From CBDDLD01 sp965250025 (lineage in GTDB: Bacteria; Bacteroidota; Bacteroidia; Flavobacteriales; Flavobacteriaceae), in contig OZ252283.1 of assembly GCA_965250025.1 (NCBI GenBank), forward strand, positions 124,001-188,000: 64,000 nt of DNA, written 5' to 3'. The notes under the pieces are model-generated. The model searched no databases. It had not been told where the DNA came from and was given only the letters and a program-made list of their open reading frames with translations. The translations under genes and the position numbers were made by a program. This document shows positions 44,801 to 51,818 of this stretch, in pieces (positions within the stretch are counted from its first letter, which is position 1; each line of letters begins with the position of its first letter).

Positions 44801-46772
44801 AATATTTGCAATACCTGATATTGCTCTTTTAGGTGAAACACGAATGCGTGTTTCTATGAAGTATAATGAGATTCCAAGCCCATGCGAAACGATTTCATTT
44901 GGAGAAGTGGAAGATTATACAGTTGATATTAAAGAACCGAGACCAGATGTAACACCTCCAGAAATAACATTGAATGGTAATTCTATGATAATCCTAAATG
45001 TAGGTGATGTGTATGTTGAACAAGGTGCTACAGCTATTGATGATGTAGACGGGGATATTAGTAATAGTATCATTATTGATAACGGCTTTCTGAGTACAAA
45101 CGTAGCAGGTGTCTATGTGATAACGTACAATGTGTCCGATAGCTCTGGTAATAATGCGGTAGAACAGATAAGGACAGTGACCGTAGAACAAGCCAGTGGA
45201 ACTTATTGTAACTCGGGTTCAGATAGTGCAGCTTCAGAGTACATACAGCGTGTGCAATTGGCTGGTATAGATCATATTTCAGGAACGTCATCGGGTTATC
45301 AAGACTTTACCAATGTTATTACAGATTTGGAAAAATCCAATTCGTATGATATAACAATTACAAGAGGCGGAGCAGATTTTAAAGAGTATTATTCGGTATG
45401 GATAGATTTAAATCAAGATGGTGATTTTGAAGATGTGGGAGAACAGATCTATACACGTGAAAATACTTCTGAAAATCCTGTTTCAGGGACATTTAGTATA
45501 CCTCAATCGGCAGTATTAGGAGTCACAAGAATGAGAGTCGCTTTAAAATTTGGAGCGTTAGCAGATCCTTGTGATTCATTTCAATATGGCGAAGTTGAAG
45601 ATTATGGGGTAAATATTATTGATTCGCAAGGGACCTTGTGTCAAACCAGCATATCGTTATTCCCATATTCAGAAAGTTTTGAAAATACTCTAGGCACATG
45701 GGCTCAATCTGTAAATGATGATATGGACTGGACACTCAGAAGATATACAACGCCATCGAGTTCAACAGGGCCATCAGCAGCTTCTGAAGGTACCTATTAT
45801 TTATATACCGAAACATCCAATCAGGGGGAAGGGTTTCCATACAAACAAGCCGTATTGAATTCACCATGTTTTGATTTAACCGGTGTATTTGGTAATACTG
45901 CAACATTTAGTTTCGAATACCATATGTATGGAGAAGATATAGGCACTATGCAGTTGGAACTAAGTGAGGATAACGGGGCTTCTTGGAGTACAATATGGAA
46001 TGAAGCAGGAAATAAAGGAAACGCATGGCTCACCGCAGAAGTAGACATAGCATCATTTATAGGAAAGGAAATTCAGTTAAGATTCAATGCCGTTTCAGAT
46101 ACGGGCTATAGAGGTGATATTGCTATTGATAATATAAACCTCAATACTAATGAAAACTCAGGAAATAATTGTCATATCGGAGATATAACTCTGGAAATAG
46201 AATTTGATAATTATGCATCCGAAACATCATGGGTTCTTAAAGATGCTCAGGGGATAACTGTTCGTTCGGCATCTTATGCAGGTTCGGATTCAAATGCTGT
46301 TGAAACGGTTTCTTTCTCTAACCTAATTGGTACATACACGTTTACAATTAATGACAGATTTGGCGATGGTATATGCTGTAATTATGGAAATGGTGCCTAT
46401 AAATTGACAGGATCAAATGGTACGATAATTTCAGGTGGCGATTTTGGAGCATCAGAATCTGTGACCTTTTGTGTTGATCCGGTCTTTAAGAATGCGCCGT
46501 CAGATTCTAATTCAATTTTAAATACATCAGATCGTATAGATATAACACTCTATCCAAACCCTACCATTGGCAATTTTGTTAATGTAAGAACACGGTATGA
46601 AAAAGTGAATTATGAAATCTATAGCCTTTTGGGCAAAATGATTAAAAAAGGAAGACTAAATGATCGTAAGATAAACGTCTCAGAGCTGAATTCAGGAGTC
46701 TACGAAATCAGGTTTTTTATTCATGACGTCGGGGCTAAAAAAACGATGACTAGCCGATTGATAAAACAATAA
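41865..46772 (+). CDS. Secreted metzincin metallopeptidase with GEVED, DUF5011, MAM-like and T9SS domains
   Basis: 1635 residues. After the signal peptide and a propeptide-like region (about 25-205) comes a reprolysin-like protease with the full zinc site HEMGHQFGANH (H341, E342, H345, H351) and a downstream Met-turn (IMSYAG). Three GEVED domains follow (about 651-791, 883-1022, 1112-1252), each closing GEVEDYxVxI, with DUF5011 Ig-like domains between them (about 792-882 and 1023-1109). Then a MAM-like domain (about 1259-1425), a GDGICC-containing module (about 1434-1537) and a type A sorting domain starting ITLYPNPTIGNF. It should be an outer-surface or released protease. A LytTR-like site precedes its promoter. 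Confidence 0.93.
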   Translation: MITIKQCLKYILQVVFSLSTAVAVAQNTSPWQRLSKTDSAIAMANPSKHNHDVQQVYNVNLEAFKTIIHKNSNQRSNTTIIEIPNEKGELEQFHVKESELFHPDLQAKFPQIRTYVGFNVKNPSITVRFRISPKGIKSMRFTPSEDVTYIESLHNDTSKCIVYKEHHRNNSHNPVKCGVIDQMSNANIGSNVLMKNADDGITRVYRLAVATTGEFTDQAGGTVADAMTIIADTVLYINEIFEGDFNVSLQLIANNDTIIYTDPNTDPFTVRANYNAEIQSDLNLRIGASDYDIGHLFGAVDANGDAGAIGTVCVDGFKGRGYTSVDNFNANINGFNRLVAHEMGHQFGANHTWTHDGNEFSNVQVEPGSGSTIMSYAGTTGNTDVTGDREDYFHAVSIQQVTNYVKSTSCHTVRNNGNAVPAVSAGNDFTIPRGTPFELDGNANDPNPGDALTFCWEQIDENDARTTLPNAFNTDGVAFRSFLPSPESNRYFPEMNIIKTGATSSMWEVIPQVSRALTFRLTVRDNALNGGANNSDDMVVNVNASAGPFVITSPNTNVSWEVGTSKTITWDVAGTTANGINALNVDILLSTFSGNDDFPEVLASNVPNDGSHTITVPDFPGVFNRIMVKASDNIFFDVTDSDFTIIASQSNYCNSGSNDASEEFIKRVQLGTIDHVSGTSSGYEDFTSISTDIRIGELHNITITPEWSGSPFNEGYSVWIDFNQDGDFEDQGEQVLSKPPSQSNPISETFTIPNTAILGQTRMRVSMKYNEIPNPCETISFGEVEDYTVNIDVPLPDIIPPVISLNGAAVVILNAGDPYIEQGAVAIDNIDGDISNVIVINTNGLDTSIAGSYTISYNVTDTSGNAAIEQIRTVIVEQAGVVYCNSSSNNTSEEFIKRVQLGSIDHVSGSSSGYEDFTSISTDLRMGEPHNIIITPEWSGSSFNEGYSVWIDFNQDGDFEDQGEQILSQPPSQSSPISGIFAIPDIALLGETRMRVSMKYNEIPSPCETISFGEVEDYTVDIKEPRPDVTPPEITLNGNSMIILNVGDVYVEQGATAIDDVDGDISNSIIIDNGFLSTNVAGVYVITYNVSDSSGNNAVEQIRTVTVEQASGTYCNSGSDSAASEYIQRVQLAGIDHISGTSSGYQDFTNVITDLEKSNSYDITITRGGADFKEYYSVWIDLNQDGDFEDVGEQIYTRENTSENPVSGTFSIPQSAVLGVTRMRVALKFGALADPCDSFQYGEVEDYGVNIIDSQGTLCQTSISLFPYSESFENTLGTWAQSVNDDMDWTLRRYTTPSSSTGPSAASEGTYYLYTETSNQGEGFPYKQAVLNSPCFDLTGVFGNTATFSFEYHMYGEDIGTMQLELSEDNGASWSTIWNEAGNKGNAWLTAEVDIASFIGKEIQLRFNAVSDTGYRGDIAIDNINLNTNENSGNNCHIGDITLEIEFDNYASETSWVLKDAQGITVRSASYAGSDSNAVETVSFSNLIGTYTFTINDRFGDGICCNYGNGAYKLTGSNGTIISGGDFGASESVTFCVDPVFKNAPSDSNSILNTSDRIDITLYPNPTIGNFVNVRTRYEKVNYEIYSLLGKMIKKGRLNDRKINVSELNSGVYEIRFFIHDVGAKKTMTSRLIKQ

Positions 46773-46929
46773 CTTTTTAACAAATAAACCATGTTAACCC
46801 TTGCATTTTTAATTCTAAGCATTTTACGTTCTTAAGTTTTACTCTAAGGAATGATAAGCTGTGATATAAAGCATTGGAGGAAGCTGAAAATCCATCAATA
46901 GAGTAAGCATTAATTTTTAATCATTTATC

Positions 46930-47034
46930 ATGAAAGATAAGTTAAAGGACAACTTTAAAGTTGAAGAATTAGAGCAACGCTATGAAATGGCTTGGTCTTT
47001 TGATTACAGTGGTAGTTGGGGAGAAGTTAAGTAA
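46930..47034 (+). CDS. Putative precursor peptide of a modified-peptide locus
   Basis: 34 codons, ATG 46930 to TAA 47032-47034. A charged leader-like part (MKDKLKDNFKVEELEQRYEM) is followed by a short aromatic, Gly/Ser-rich tail from A21 to K34 with Trp at 22 and 30, Tyr at 26, and Gly at 28 and 31. It is separated from the next gene by a perfect hairpin with a T-rich tail, the usual way to make more precursor than enzyme in RiPP operons. The next two genes encode a prenyl-synthase/terpene-cyclase fusion and a PqqD-like/M50 peptidase. That it is the substrate is inferred from position, composition and the PqqD domain. Confidence 0.6.
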   Translation: MKDKLKDNFKVEELEQRYEMAWSFDYSGSWGEVK

Positions 47035-47058
47035 ACCCTACTAGTTAAATGATGATTT

Positions 47059-47090
47059 GAGGCAGAAGTATATGCTTCTGCCTCTTCTTC
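47059..47090 (+). terminator. Terminator or attenuator after the small peptide gene
   Basis: GAGGCAGAAG (47059-47068) pairs perfectly with CTTCTGCCTC (47075-47084) around a 6-nt loop, followed by TTCTTCTT. The tail is imperfect, so read-through into the next gene is likely. The next start codon is at 47094. Confidence 0.75.
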
Positions 47091-47093
47091 TTA

Positions 47094-49109
47094 ATGATAA
47101 ACAGAAAAGTTATGGATATTGAAAAACATTATATGTCAACAGTTAATGATCTATACATTAACCCTTTTTACAAACAGGTCTTAACCAGTCCCAAGGCTCT
47201 TGAAAACGATGGAAGGTTTTATCTAAATTATCCTGTGTTTTTTGCTGATTATTTTGGAAAAATACCTTCAGAAAAACTTAATGCATTATGTGTAGCTGCA
47301 TTTTTATATTATCAGGGTGCACTATATTCAGACCAAATTGTAGATAAAAAAGATGTAAAGCTACTGCCGTTAATGAATGTATGTCAAGAGGAAGCAGTAA
47401 GACTTTTATCAAGTATTTTTGAACATAAAAACATATTTTGGAAATATTGGAACAAGCGCAAAGACGAGTATTTTAAAGCTATAGAAGACGAAAACAAGTT
47501 TTATAATGAGGTGTTCTCTTACTCAAAATACTATGATATAGCAGATAAGAAATCTGCTTTAGGAAAAATTGCCATAGATGTTTTTTATGCATTAAATAAG
47601 AATCAAAATTCAGAACAAACGTACGAAGCGCTATTGAAGTCACACTATTATTTTTCAATAGGCATGCAGATATATGATGACATTCATGATTTTAAAGAAG
47701 ATTATAATAATAACCAATTCAATATTGCCTATTACGAGCTCACTAATTTTTTCAAACAAAAAAATATAGATTATAGTTCTACAAGTATTGAGGAACTGAA
47801 TAAAGACTTATACATAGAAGAGGTCGCTCAAAAACTATTCAAAAAAGCAATAGGCTTTTTTAATAAAGCTAAAACCATTGCAAAAGAAAGTCACGGGAAT
47901 ACAGAATGGGTCAAAGGAATAAGTAAAACAAGAAAAGCAATATTAGGGTACTTAGATTCTACAGAAGGTTATCTTAAAGTACTGAAGAAAAGAATAGAGC
48001 TGGAAAGTGAATCTAAGAACAAGATAATAAACCCTAAAGTAACCATTGGATATAGTAAAGAAAATTCAATATCTAAGGGATTAGAATTTATTTTAAACGA
48101 CAGAAGCAATGGGTTTTTTAAGCTAAAACATATTATGTATTTGAGCCGCTTAGAAAATTTTTCTTCAAAATCCAGTGTTCATATAGGGGATGTATTCCAA
48201 AGAGCACTTTTATGTGACGCCTTAATTGATGTAAATCAGTTAAACAAAATTGATATCCAGAAGCTAATTGATGAAGAAGTCCAATATTTAATGTCTCAAC
48301 GGCTTAATGATAATGTCGGTGCATGGAACTATTTCCCGTCGGTAAAAGAAATCGCGGCAGATGCAGACGACCTTGGCCAGATGATGCAGGTGTTATTTAG
48401 AAATGGTAATACAGAATTGATAGATAAATATTGCAGTACAGGAATTAAAATTCTATTCCATGAGAGGTATCACGACGACGGTGGTATAGAAACCTGGATT
48501 ATTCCTAAAAAGAAAAGGACGGCTATTCAAAAAAAGCAAGAGAAGATGAATAACACCTATTGGGGAGTTGGCCCCGATATAGAAGTTATGTCTAACTTTT
48601 TATATGCTATGGTGTTGTATGATAAAAGCGAATACCAATCAGCAATAGATAAGAGCTTAGGTTACATTATTGCACAACAAGATGATGCTGGTTATTTTGA
48701 GAGCAGATGGTACTATGGTAATTACTATGGAACATATGTTACTGTGAGGCTTTTAAATGAGCTAAAAGACGATTCGGAAGCAATACTACCAATACTATTA
48801 AAAAGTGTGGATTACATTTTGTGTAATCAAAATAAAGATGGAGGATGGGGTCTAGAAGGCGAAGACTCAGATGCTACAAACACAGCATTATCTGCTTTAA
48901 CCTTAATGTTGGTGGAGTCTTATATTCACTTTGATATTTCAAAATTAGAATTAGGAATAGAATACTTGAAGAAAACTCAAGGTTTGAATGGTGGTTGGAG
49001 TGCTACAAATTTTATTAAGCCAAGACTTAACGACCCATACTTAAGTGACGTATTGACGACTGCCTATGCATTAAAAGCATTGTCCATTTATGAGAGCACC
49101 AGAGTCTGA
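47094..49109 (+). CDS. Fusion of polyprenyl-synthase-like and terpene-cyclase-like (toroid) domains
   Basis: 671 residues, no signal peptide. The N-terminal ~300 residues resemble trans-isoprenyl diphosphate synthases: a first acidic motif D80-QIV-D84 (DxxxD) and a clear second motif GMQIYDDIHDFKED (D195, D196, D199). The C-terminal ~330 residues resemble squalene/terpene cyclase toroids, with QW-like repeats (QQDDAGYFESRW, NQNKDGGWG, TQGLNGGW) and D423-A-D425-D426 in EIAADADDLGQ, the DxDD acid motif of class II cyclases. Both Mg-binding and proton-donor motifs are present, so both domains may be active. ComQ, which prenylates a Trp of ComX, belongs to the N-terminal family. Substrate is unknown. 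Overlaps the next gene by 20 bp. An alternative start is at 47112. Confidence 0.85.
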   Translation: MINRKVMDIEKHYMSTVNDLYINPFYKQVLTSPKALENDGRFYLNYPVFFADYFGKIPSEKLNALCVAAFLYYQGALYSDQIVDKKDVKLLPLMNVCQEEAVRLLSSIFEHKNIFWKYWNKRKDEYFKAIEDENKFYNEVFSYSKYYDIADKKSALGKIAIDVFYALNKNQNSEQTYEALLKSHYYFSIGMQIYDDIHDFKEDYNNNQFNIAYYELTNFFKQKNIDYSSTSIEELNKDLYIEEVAQKLFKKAIGFFNKAKTIAKESHGNTEWVKGISKTRKAILGYLDSTEGYLKVLKKRIELESESKNKIINPKVTIGYSKENSISKGLEFILNDRSNGFFKLKHIMYLSRLENFSSKSSVHIGDVFQRALLCDALIDVNQLNKIDIQKLIDEEVQYLMSQRLNDNVGAWNYFPSVKEIAADADDLGQMMQVLFRNGNTELIDKYCSTGIKILFHERYHDDGGIETWIIPKKKRTAIQKKQEKMNNTYWGVGPDIEVMSNFLYAMVLYDKSEYQSAIDKSLGYIIAQQDDAGYFESRWYYGNYYGTYVTVRLLNELKDDSEAILPILLKSVDYILCNQNKDGGWGLEGEDSDATNTALSALTLMLVESYIHFDISKLELGIEYLKKTQGLNGGWSATNFIKPRLNDPYLSDVLTTAYALKALSIYESTRV

Positions 49110-50295
49110 AACTATCCATATAGAACAATTAAAACCAAAGCTGTCATCTTCTGTAATCCTTTTGTCAGAGTTTGATGGTACAGCCGATTATCTGGTATAT
49201 CAAAAAAAGATTAACGCACATCTTAAAATAGACAAAGCGTTATATGATGTGTTAAAGCTTTTGGATGGAACTAAAACACTTAGGGATATAAGTGAAATGT
49301 GTGGATTAAGTCTATCCGATTTATACGATTCATTATACAAAACCTATAAAAAATATGGCTTTGTTGAAACAGAAGATAGTAATAAATTAAAGCCAAAAGG
49401 GCCGCCTTCGTATTTGTTGCTAAGCTTCCCGATTCTACAAAAAAAACACGTTTTAAAGATTACCAGATACACTTCTGTTGTGTTTAAAAAGCAGTATGTC
49501 GTAACATTGATCAGCGTTTTTAGCATTCTTTTTTTTGGCATTCTATACAAAAGTGATGTAGCATTGTTATCTAAAGAAACATTGTTAACAGTGTTTAATT
49601 GGAAGTTTTATGCTATGCTGGCGCTAAGCGTATTTATACATGAGTTGGGTCATGCATCGGCAGTAAACTTTTTTAATAGAGAGCCTGGGCATATTGGAGG
49701 TGGGTTTTATATTTTAAAACCAGTACTGTATACCGATGTTAGTAACATATGGAGCATTAATGCAAAAAAGCGCATTATTGTCAATTTAGCCGGTATTTAT
49801 TTTGAGCTAATTTTTTCAATAGTATTGATGCTTTACAGTGTATTGTTTAATAATTCAGAAGTGTTTAAAATAACCATAGGCATTGTTGCGATTTCGTTTT
49901 TCAACCTAATCCCTTTTTTAAGAGGTGATGGGTATTGGGTGTTGTCAGATATGCTTAAAGTGCATAACCTGAAAAAGACCTCAGAAAGCAAACTGATCGT
50001 ATTTATTAAGACCTTGAAGTTTACAACTACTAAGGATTTGGTTTTAATAGTATATGCCCTGATTAATAATGCATTGCTCTCTGCCTTTTTGTTTTTTTAT
50101 TTAGTATACGATTATCAATCTATAGTTGAGTTCCCAAAACTCTTATTTGGGCTTTTTTCCGAAGGGCAAGGATTTTTCGATAATCTTCTAAAGATTGAAA
50201 ATGCAAAACTATTAATTCCATTAATGTTTTATATTTTACTAATCAGACTGATCTTGAAGTCTATAAAACGAATTTTTAAAAAAAGTAAACTATAA
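49090..50295 (+). CDS. PqqD-like domain fused to M50 membrane metalloprotease
   Basis: 401 residues. Residues about 15-95 look like a PqqD/RRE peptide-binding module (LLSEFDGTADYLVYQKKINA, then ALYDVLKLLDGTKTLRDISE). The rest is a multi-helix site-2-protease-like domain with the zinc motif FIHELGHASA (HExxH) and the second motif NLIPFLRGDGYWVLSD, where the Asp is the third ligand. This layout is like the YydH-type peptidases of modified-peptide clusters, which bind a leader and mature or export the product. The gene overlaps the preceding synthase/cyclase gene by 20 bp, so the two are translationally coupled. No ABC exporter or immunity gene follows, as a strong terminator ends the operon. 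Confidence 0.85.
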   Translation: MRAPESETIHIEQLKPKLSSSVILLSEFDGTADYLVYQKKINAHLKIDKALYDVLKLLDGTKTLRDISEMCGLSLSDLYDSLYKTYKKYGFVETEDSNKLKPKGPPSYLLLSFPILQKKHVLKITRYTSVVFKKQYVVTLISVFSILFFGILYKSDVALLSKETLLTVFNWKFYAMLALSVFIHELGHASAVNFFNREPGHIGGGFYILKPVLYTDVSNIWSINAKKRIIVNLAGIYFELIFSIVLMLYSVLFNNSEVFKITIGIVAISFFNLIPFLRGDGYWVLSDMLKVHNLKKTSESKLIVFIKTLKFTTTKDLVLIVYALINNALLSAFLFFYLVYDYQSIVEFPKLLFGLFSEGQGFFDNLLKIENAKLLIPLMFYILLIRLILKSIKRIFKKSKL

Positions 50296-50307
50296 ACACT
50301 ATAAAAA

Positions 50308-50339
50308 AACATCCTGATGCTTAGAAGCATCAGGATGTT
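50308..50339. terminator. Bidirectional terminator between convergent genes
   Basis: AACATCCTGATGCTT (50308-50322) and AAGCATCAGGATGTT (50325-50339) are perfect inverted repeats, with A-rich sequence on the left and TTTTCGTTTT on the right. It can serve both the peptidase gene and the stress-protein gene. Confidence 0.92.
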
Positions 50340-50363
50340 TTCGTTTTATGAAAGGTATGGTTA

Positions 50364-51188
50364 TTATATTTTAAAGGTCATTACAGGACGTTTGGCATGG
50401 TTTACCAAATCTTCACTTATACTGCTATTAAAGAAATGAGCTATGCCCTGTCTGCCATGTGTGCTAATTCCTATAACATCGGCATCAATATCTTTTGAAA
50501 AGTTTAGTATGCCCTGTTCTACGCTTACGTCATTATAGATATTGATAACATAATTCTCAAAAGTATTCCCGGCAATAAAATCATTAATTCTTTTTCTTGA
50601 GGCAGCTGTGGTATGGAAATTATTAGCAGTATTTACCATGACCAAGTGGATTTTGGCGTCAAATAATTCAGCAAAAGCAACAGCCTGTTTGTACGTTTCC
50701 TTATTGTCATTTTTAAAATCAGATGCAAAGACAAAATTTTGAATGTCAAAACTCTGATGCTCATTTTTGATAACCAAAACCGGAACGTCAGAGGTACGCA
50801 CTACCTTTTCAGCATTAGAACCAATAAACATTTCTTTGATACCAGAGGCACCATGAGATCCCATAACGATAAGATCAATATCAAATTCACTACAAGCTTC
50901 TTTGATTTCATTAAACGAAATATCCGATTTTACGGTTTCGTGCACCGTAATACCTTGCAAATAGTCACTATCGATTAGGTTTTCAAACTTCTGATGCGCA
51001 AGTTTCATGAAAAATAAAGCTTCAGGAATCTCACTGTGAGCATTAACAGGGTCGATCTCTTGAAGCGGAATCTCTAACATGTGTAATAGGTAAATTTCTG
51101 CATTGTGCTTTTTTGCCAACATTGCAGCAACTTTTAACGCATTTTCTGCCTGTTCGGAGAAATCGGTAGGAACTAGTATTTTTTGCAT
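50364..51188 (-). CDS. Universal stress protein, tandem UspA domains
   Basis: About 274 residues from the ATG at 51188 (MQKILVPTDFSEQAENAL). An in-frame ATG at 51212 would add 8 unlikely residues. Two Usp domains are fused (about 1-145 and 150-274). The first has the ATP-binding style motif GSHGASGIKEMFIGSNAEKVVRTS (its G-2x-G-9x-G pattern), and the second ends ISTHGRQGIAHFFNSSISED with a similar pattern. Such tandem proteins help cells survive stress or starvation. Cytoplasmic, single gene, divergent from rimP. Confidence 0.93.
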   Translation of the reverse strand: MQKILVPTDFSEQAENALKVAAMLAKKHNAEIYLLHMLEIPLQEIDPVNAHSEIPEALFFMKLAHQKFENLIDSDYLQGITVHETVKSDISFNEIKEACSEFDIDLIVMGSHGASGIKEMFIGSNAEKVVRTSDVPVLVIKNEHQSFDIQNFVFASDFKNDNKETYKQAVAFAELFDAKIHLVMVNTANNFHTTAASRKRINDFIAGNTFENYVINIYNDVSVEQGILNFSKDIDADVIGISTHGRQGIAHFFNSSISEDLVNHAKRPVMTFKI

Positions 51189-51246
51189 ATTTTTAAATGT
51201 TGATTTTGTCATCTAAAATTATGAAAATAATTCCATTTTAAAGCCC

Positions 51247-51278
51247 TTGTGTAAATCAATATAAATATTGTATATTTG
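51247..51278 (+). promoter_or_regulatory. Promoter of the rimP-nusA-infB operon
   Basis: TTG at 51247-51249 and TATATTTG at 51271-51278 with a 21-bp spacer match the consensus. Transcription should start near 51285, leaving a leader of about 57 nt. Confidence 0.75.
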
Positions 51279-51305
51279 CAGCGTTGTTTACGAAAATGAA
51301 TATAC

Positions 51306-51333
51306 GAGGGGACGAAAAGTCCCCTCTTTTTAT
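51306..51333 (+). terminator. Terminator-like hairpin in the rimP leader (attenuator)
   Basis: GAGGGGAC (51306-51313) pairs perfectly with GTCCCCTC (51319-51326) around GAAAA, directly followed by TTTTTA. It lies between the operon promoter and the rimP start codon at 51342, so part of the transcripts should stop before the first gene. Confidence 0.75.
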
Positions 51334-51341
51334 ACTGAAAA

Positions 51342-51806
51342 ATGTTCAAACAAACCGTAGAAGAATTATTGCAAAGCGCATTACAAGAAAGAGAAGATTT
51401 ATTTCTTATTGATTTTGAAGTGCTTAGTGATAACACCATTAGAGTTGTGATCGATGGAGATCGTGGTGTTTTGGTAGAAGATTGCATGTACATAAGCAGA
51501 GCAATAGAACACAATTTAGATAGAGAAGAGCAAGACTTTTCATTAGAAGTTACTTCAGCCGGGGCAACATCGCCATTAGTATTGCCAAGACAATACAAAA
51601 AGAATGTTGGACGTCATATAGAAGTAAAAACCAATGACGATCAAAAACTGGAGGGAGAACTTGTAAAAGCTGATCAGGATAATTTTACATTAACTTGGAA
51701 AGCTAGAGAACCAAAGCCTGTAGGTAAAGGAAAGGTAACAGTAACTAAGGAAGCAATAGTTACTTATGATAATGTAAAACAAGCAAAAGTTAAAATAAAA
51801 TTTTAA
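51342..51806 (+). CDS. rimP: Ribosome maturation factor RimP
   Basis: 154 residues. RimP helps 30S subunit assembly. The N-terminal domain (about 1-72) has the family pattern FLIDFEVLSDNTIRVVIDGD, then GVLVEDCMYISRAIEHNLD and YSLEV-like FSLEVTSAGATSPLVLPRQY. The C-terminal SH3-like domain follows (GRHIEVKTNDDQKLEGELVK). The order rimP-nusA-infB is widely conserved. The gap to nusA is 12 bp. Confidence 0.97.
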   Translation: MFKQTVEELLQSALQEREDLFLIDFEVLSDNTIRVVIDGDRGVLVEDCMYISRAIEHNLDREEQDFSLEVTSAGATSPLVLPRQYKKNVGRHIEVKTNDDQKLEGELVKADQDNFTLTWKAREPKPVGKGKVTVTKEAIVTYDNVKQAKVKIKF

Positions 51807-51818
51807 TTCATATCAATT

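Noticed and set aside
47094..49109. Plain squalene-hopene cyclase or plain polyprenyl synthase
   Set aside because: Neither alone explains the protein. Both motif sets occur in separate halves, and the coupled PqqD-M50 gene and short peptide gene are not expected for hopanoid or quinone synthesis.
51296..51415. Possible leader peptide frame overlapping the rimP start
   Set aside because: It runs on into rimP in another frame and is very basic. The leader hairpin explains the region without it.
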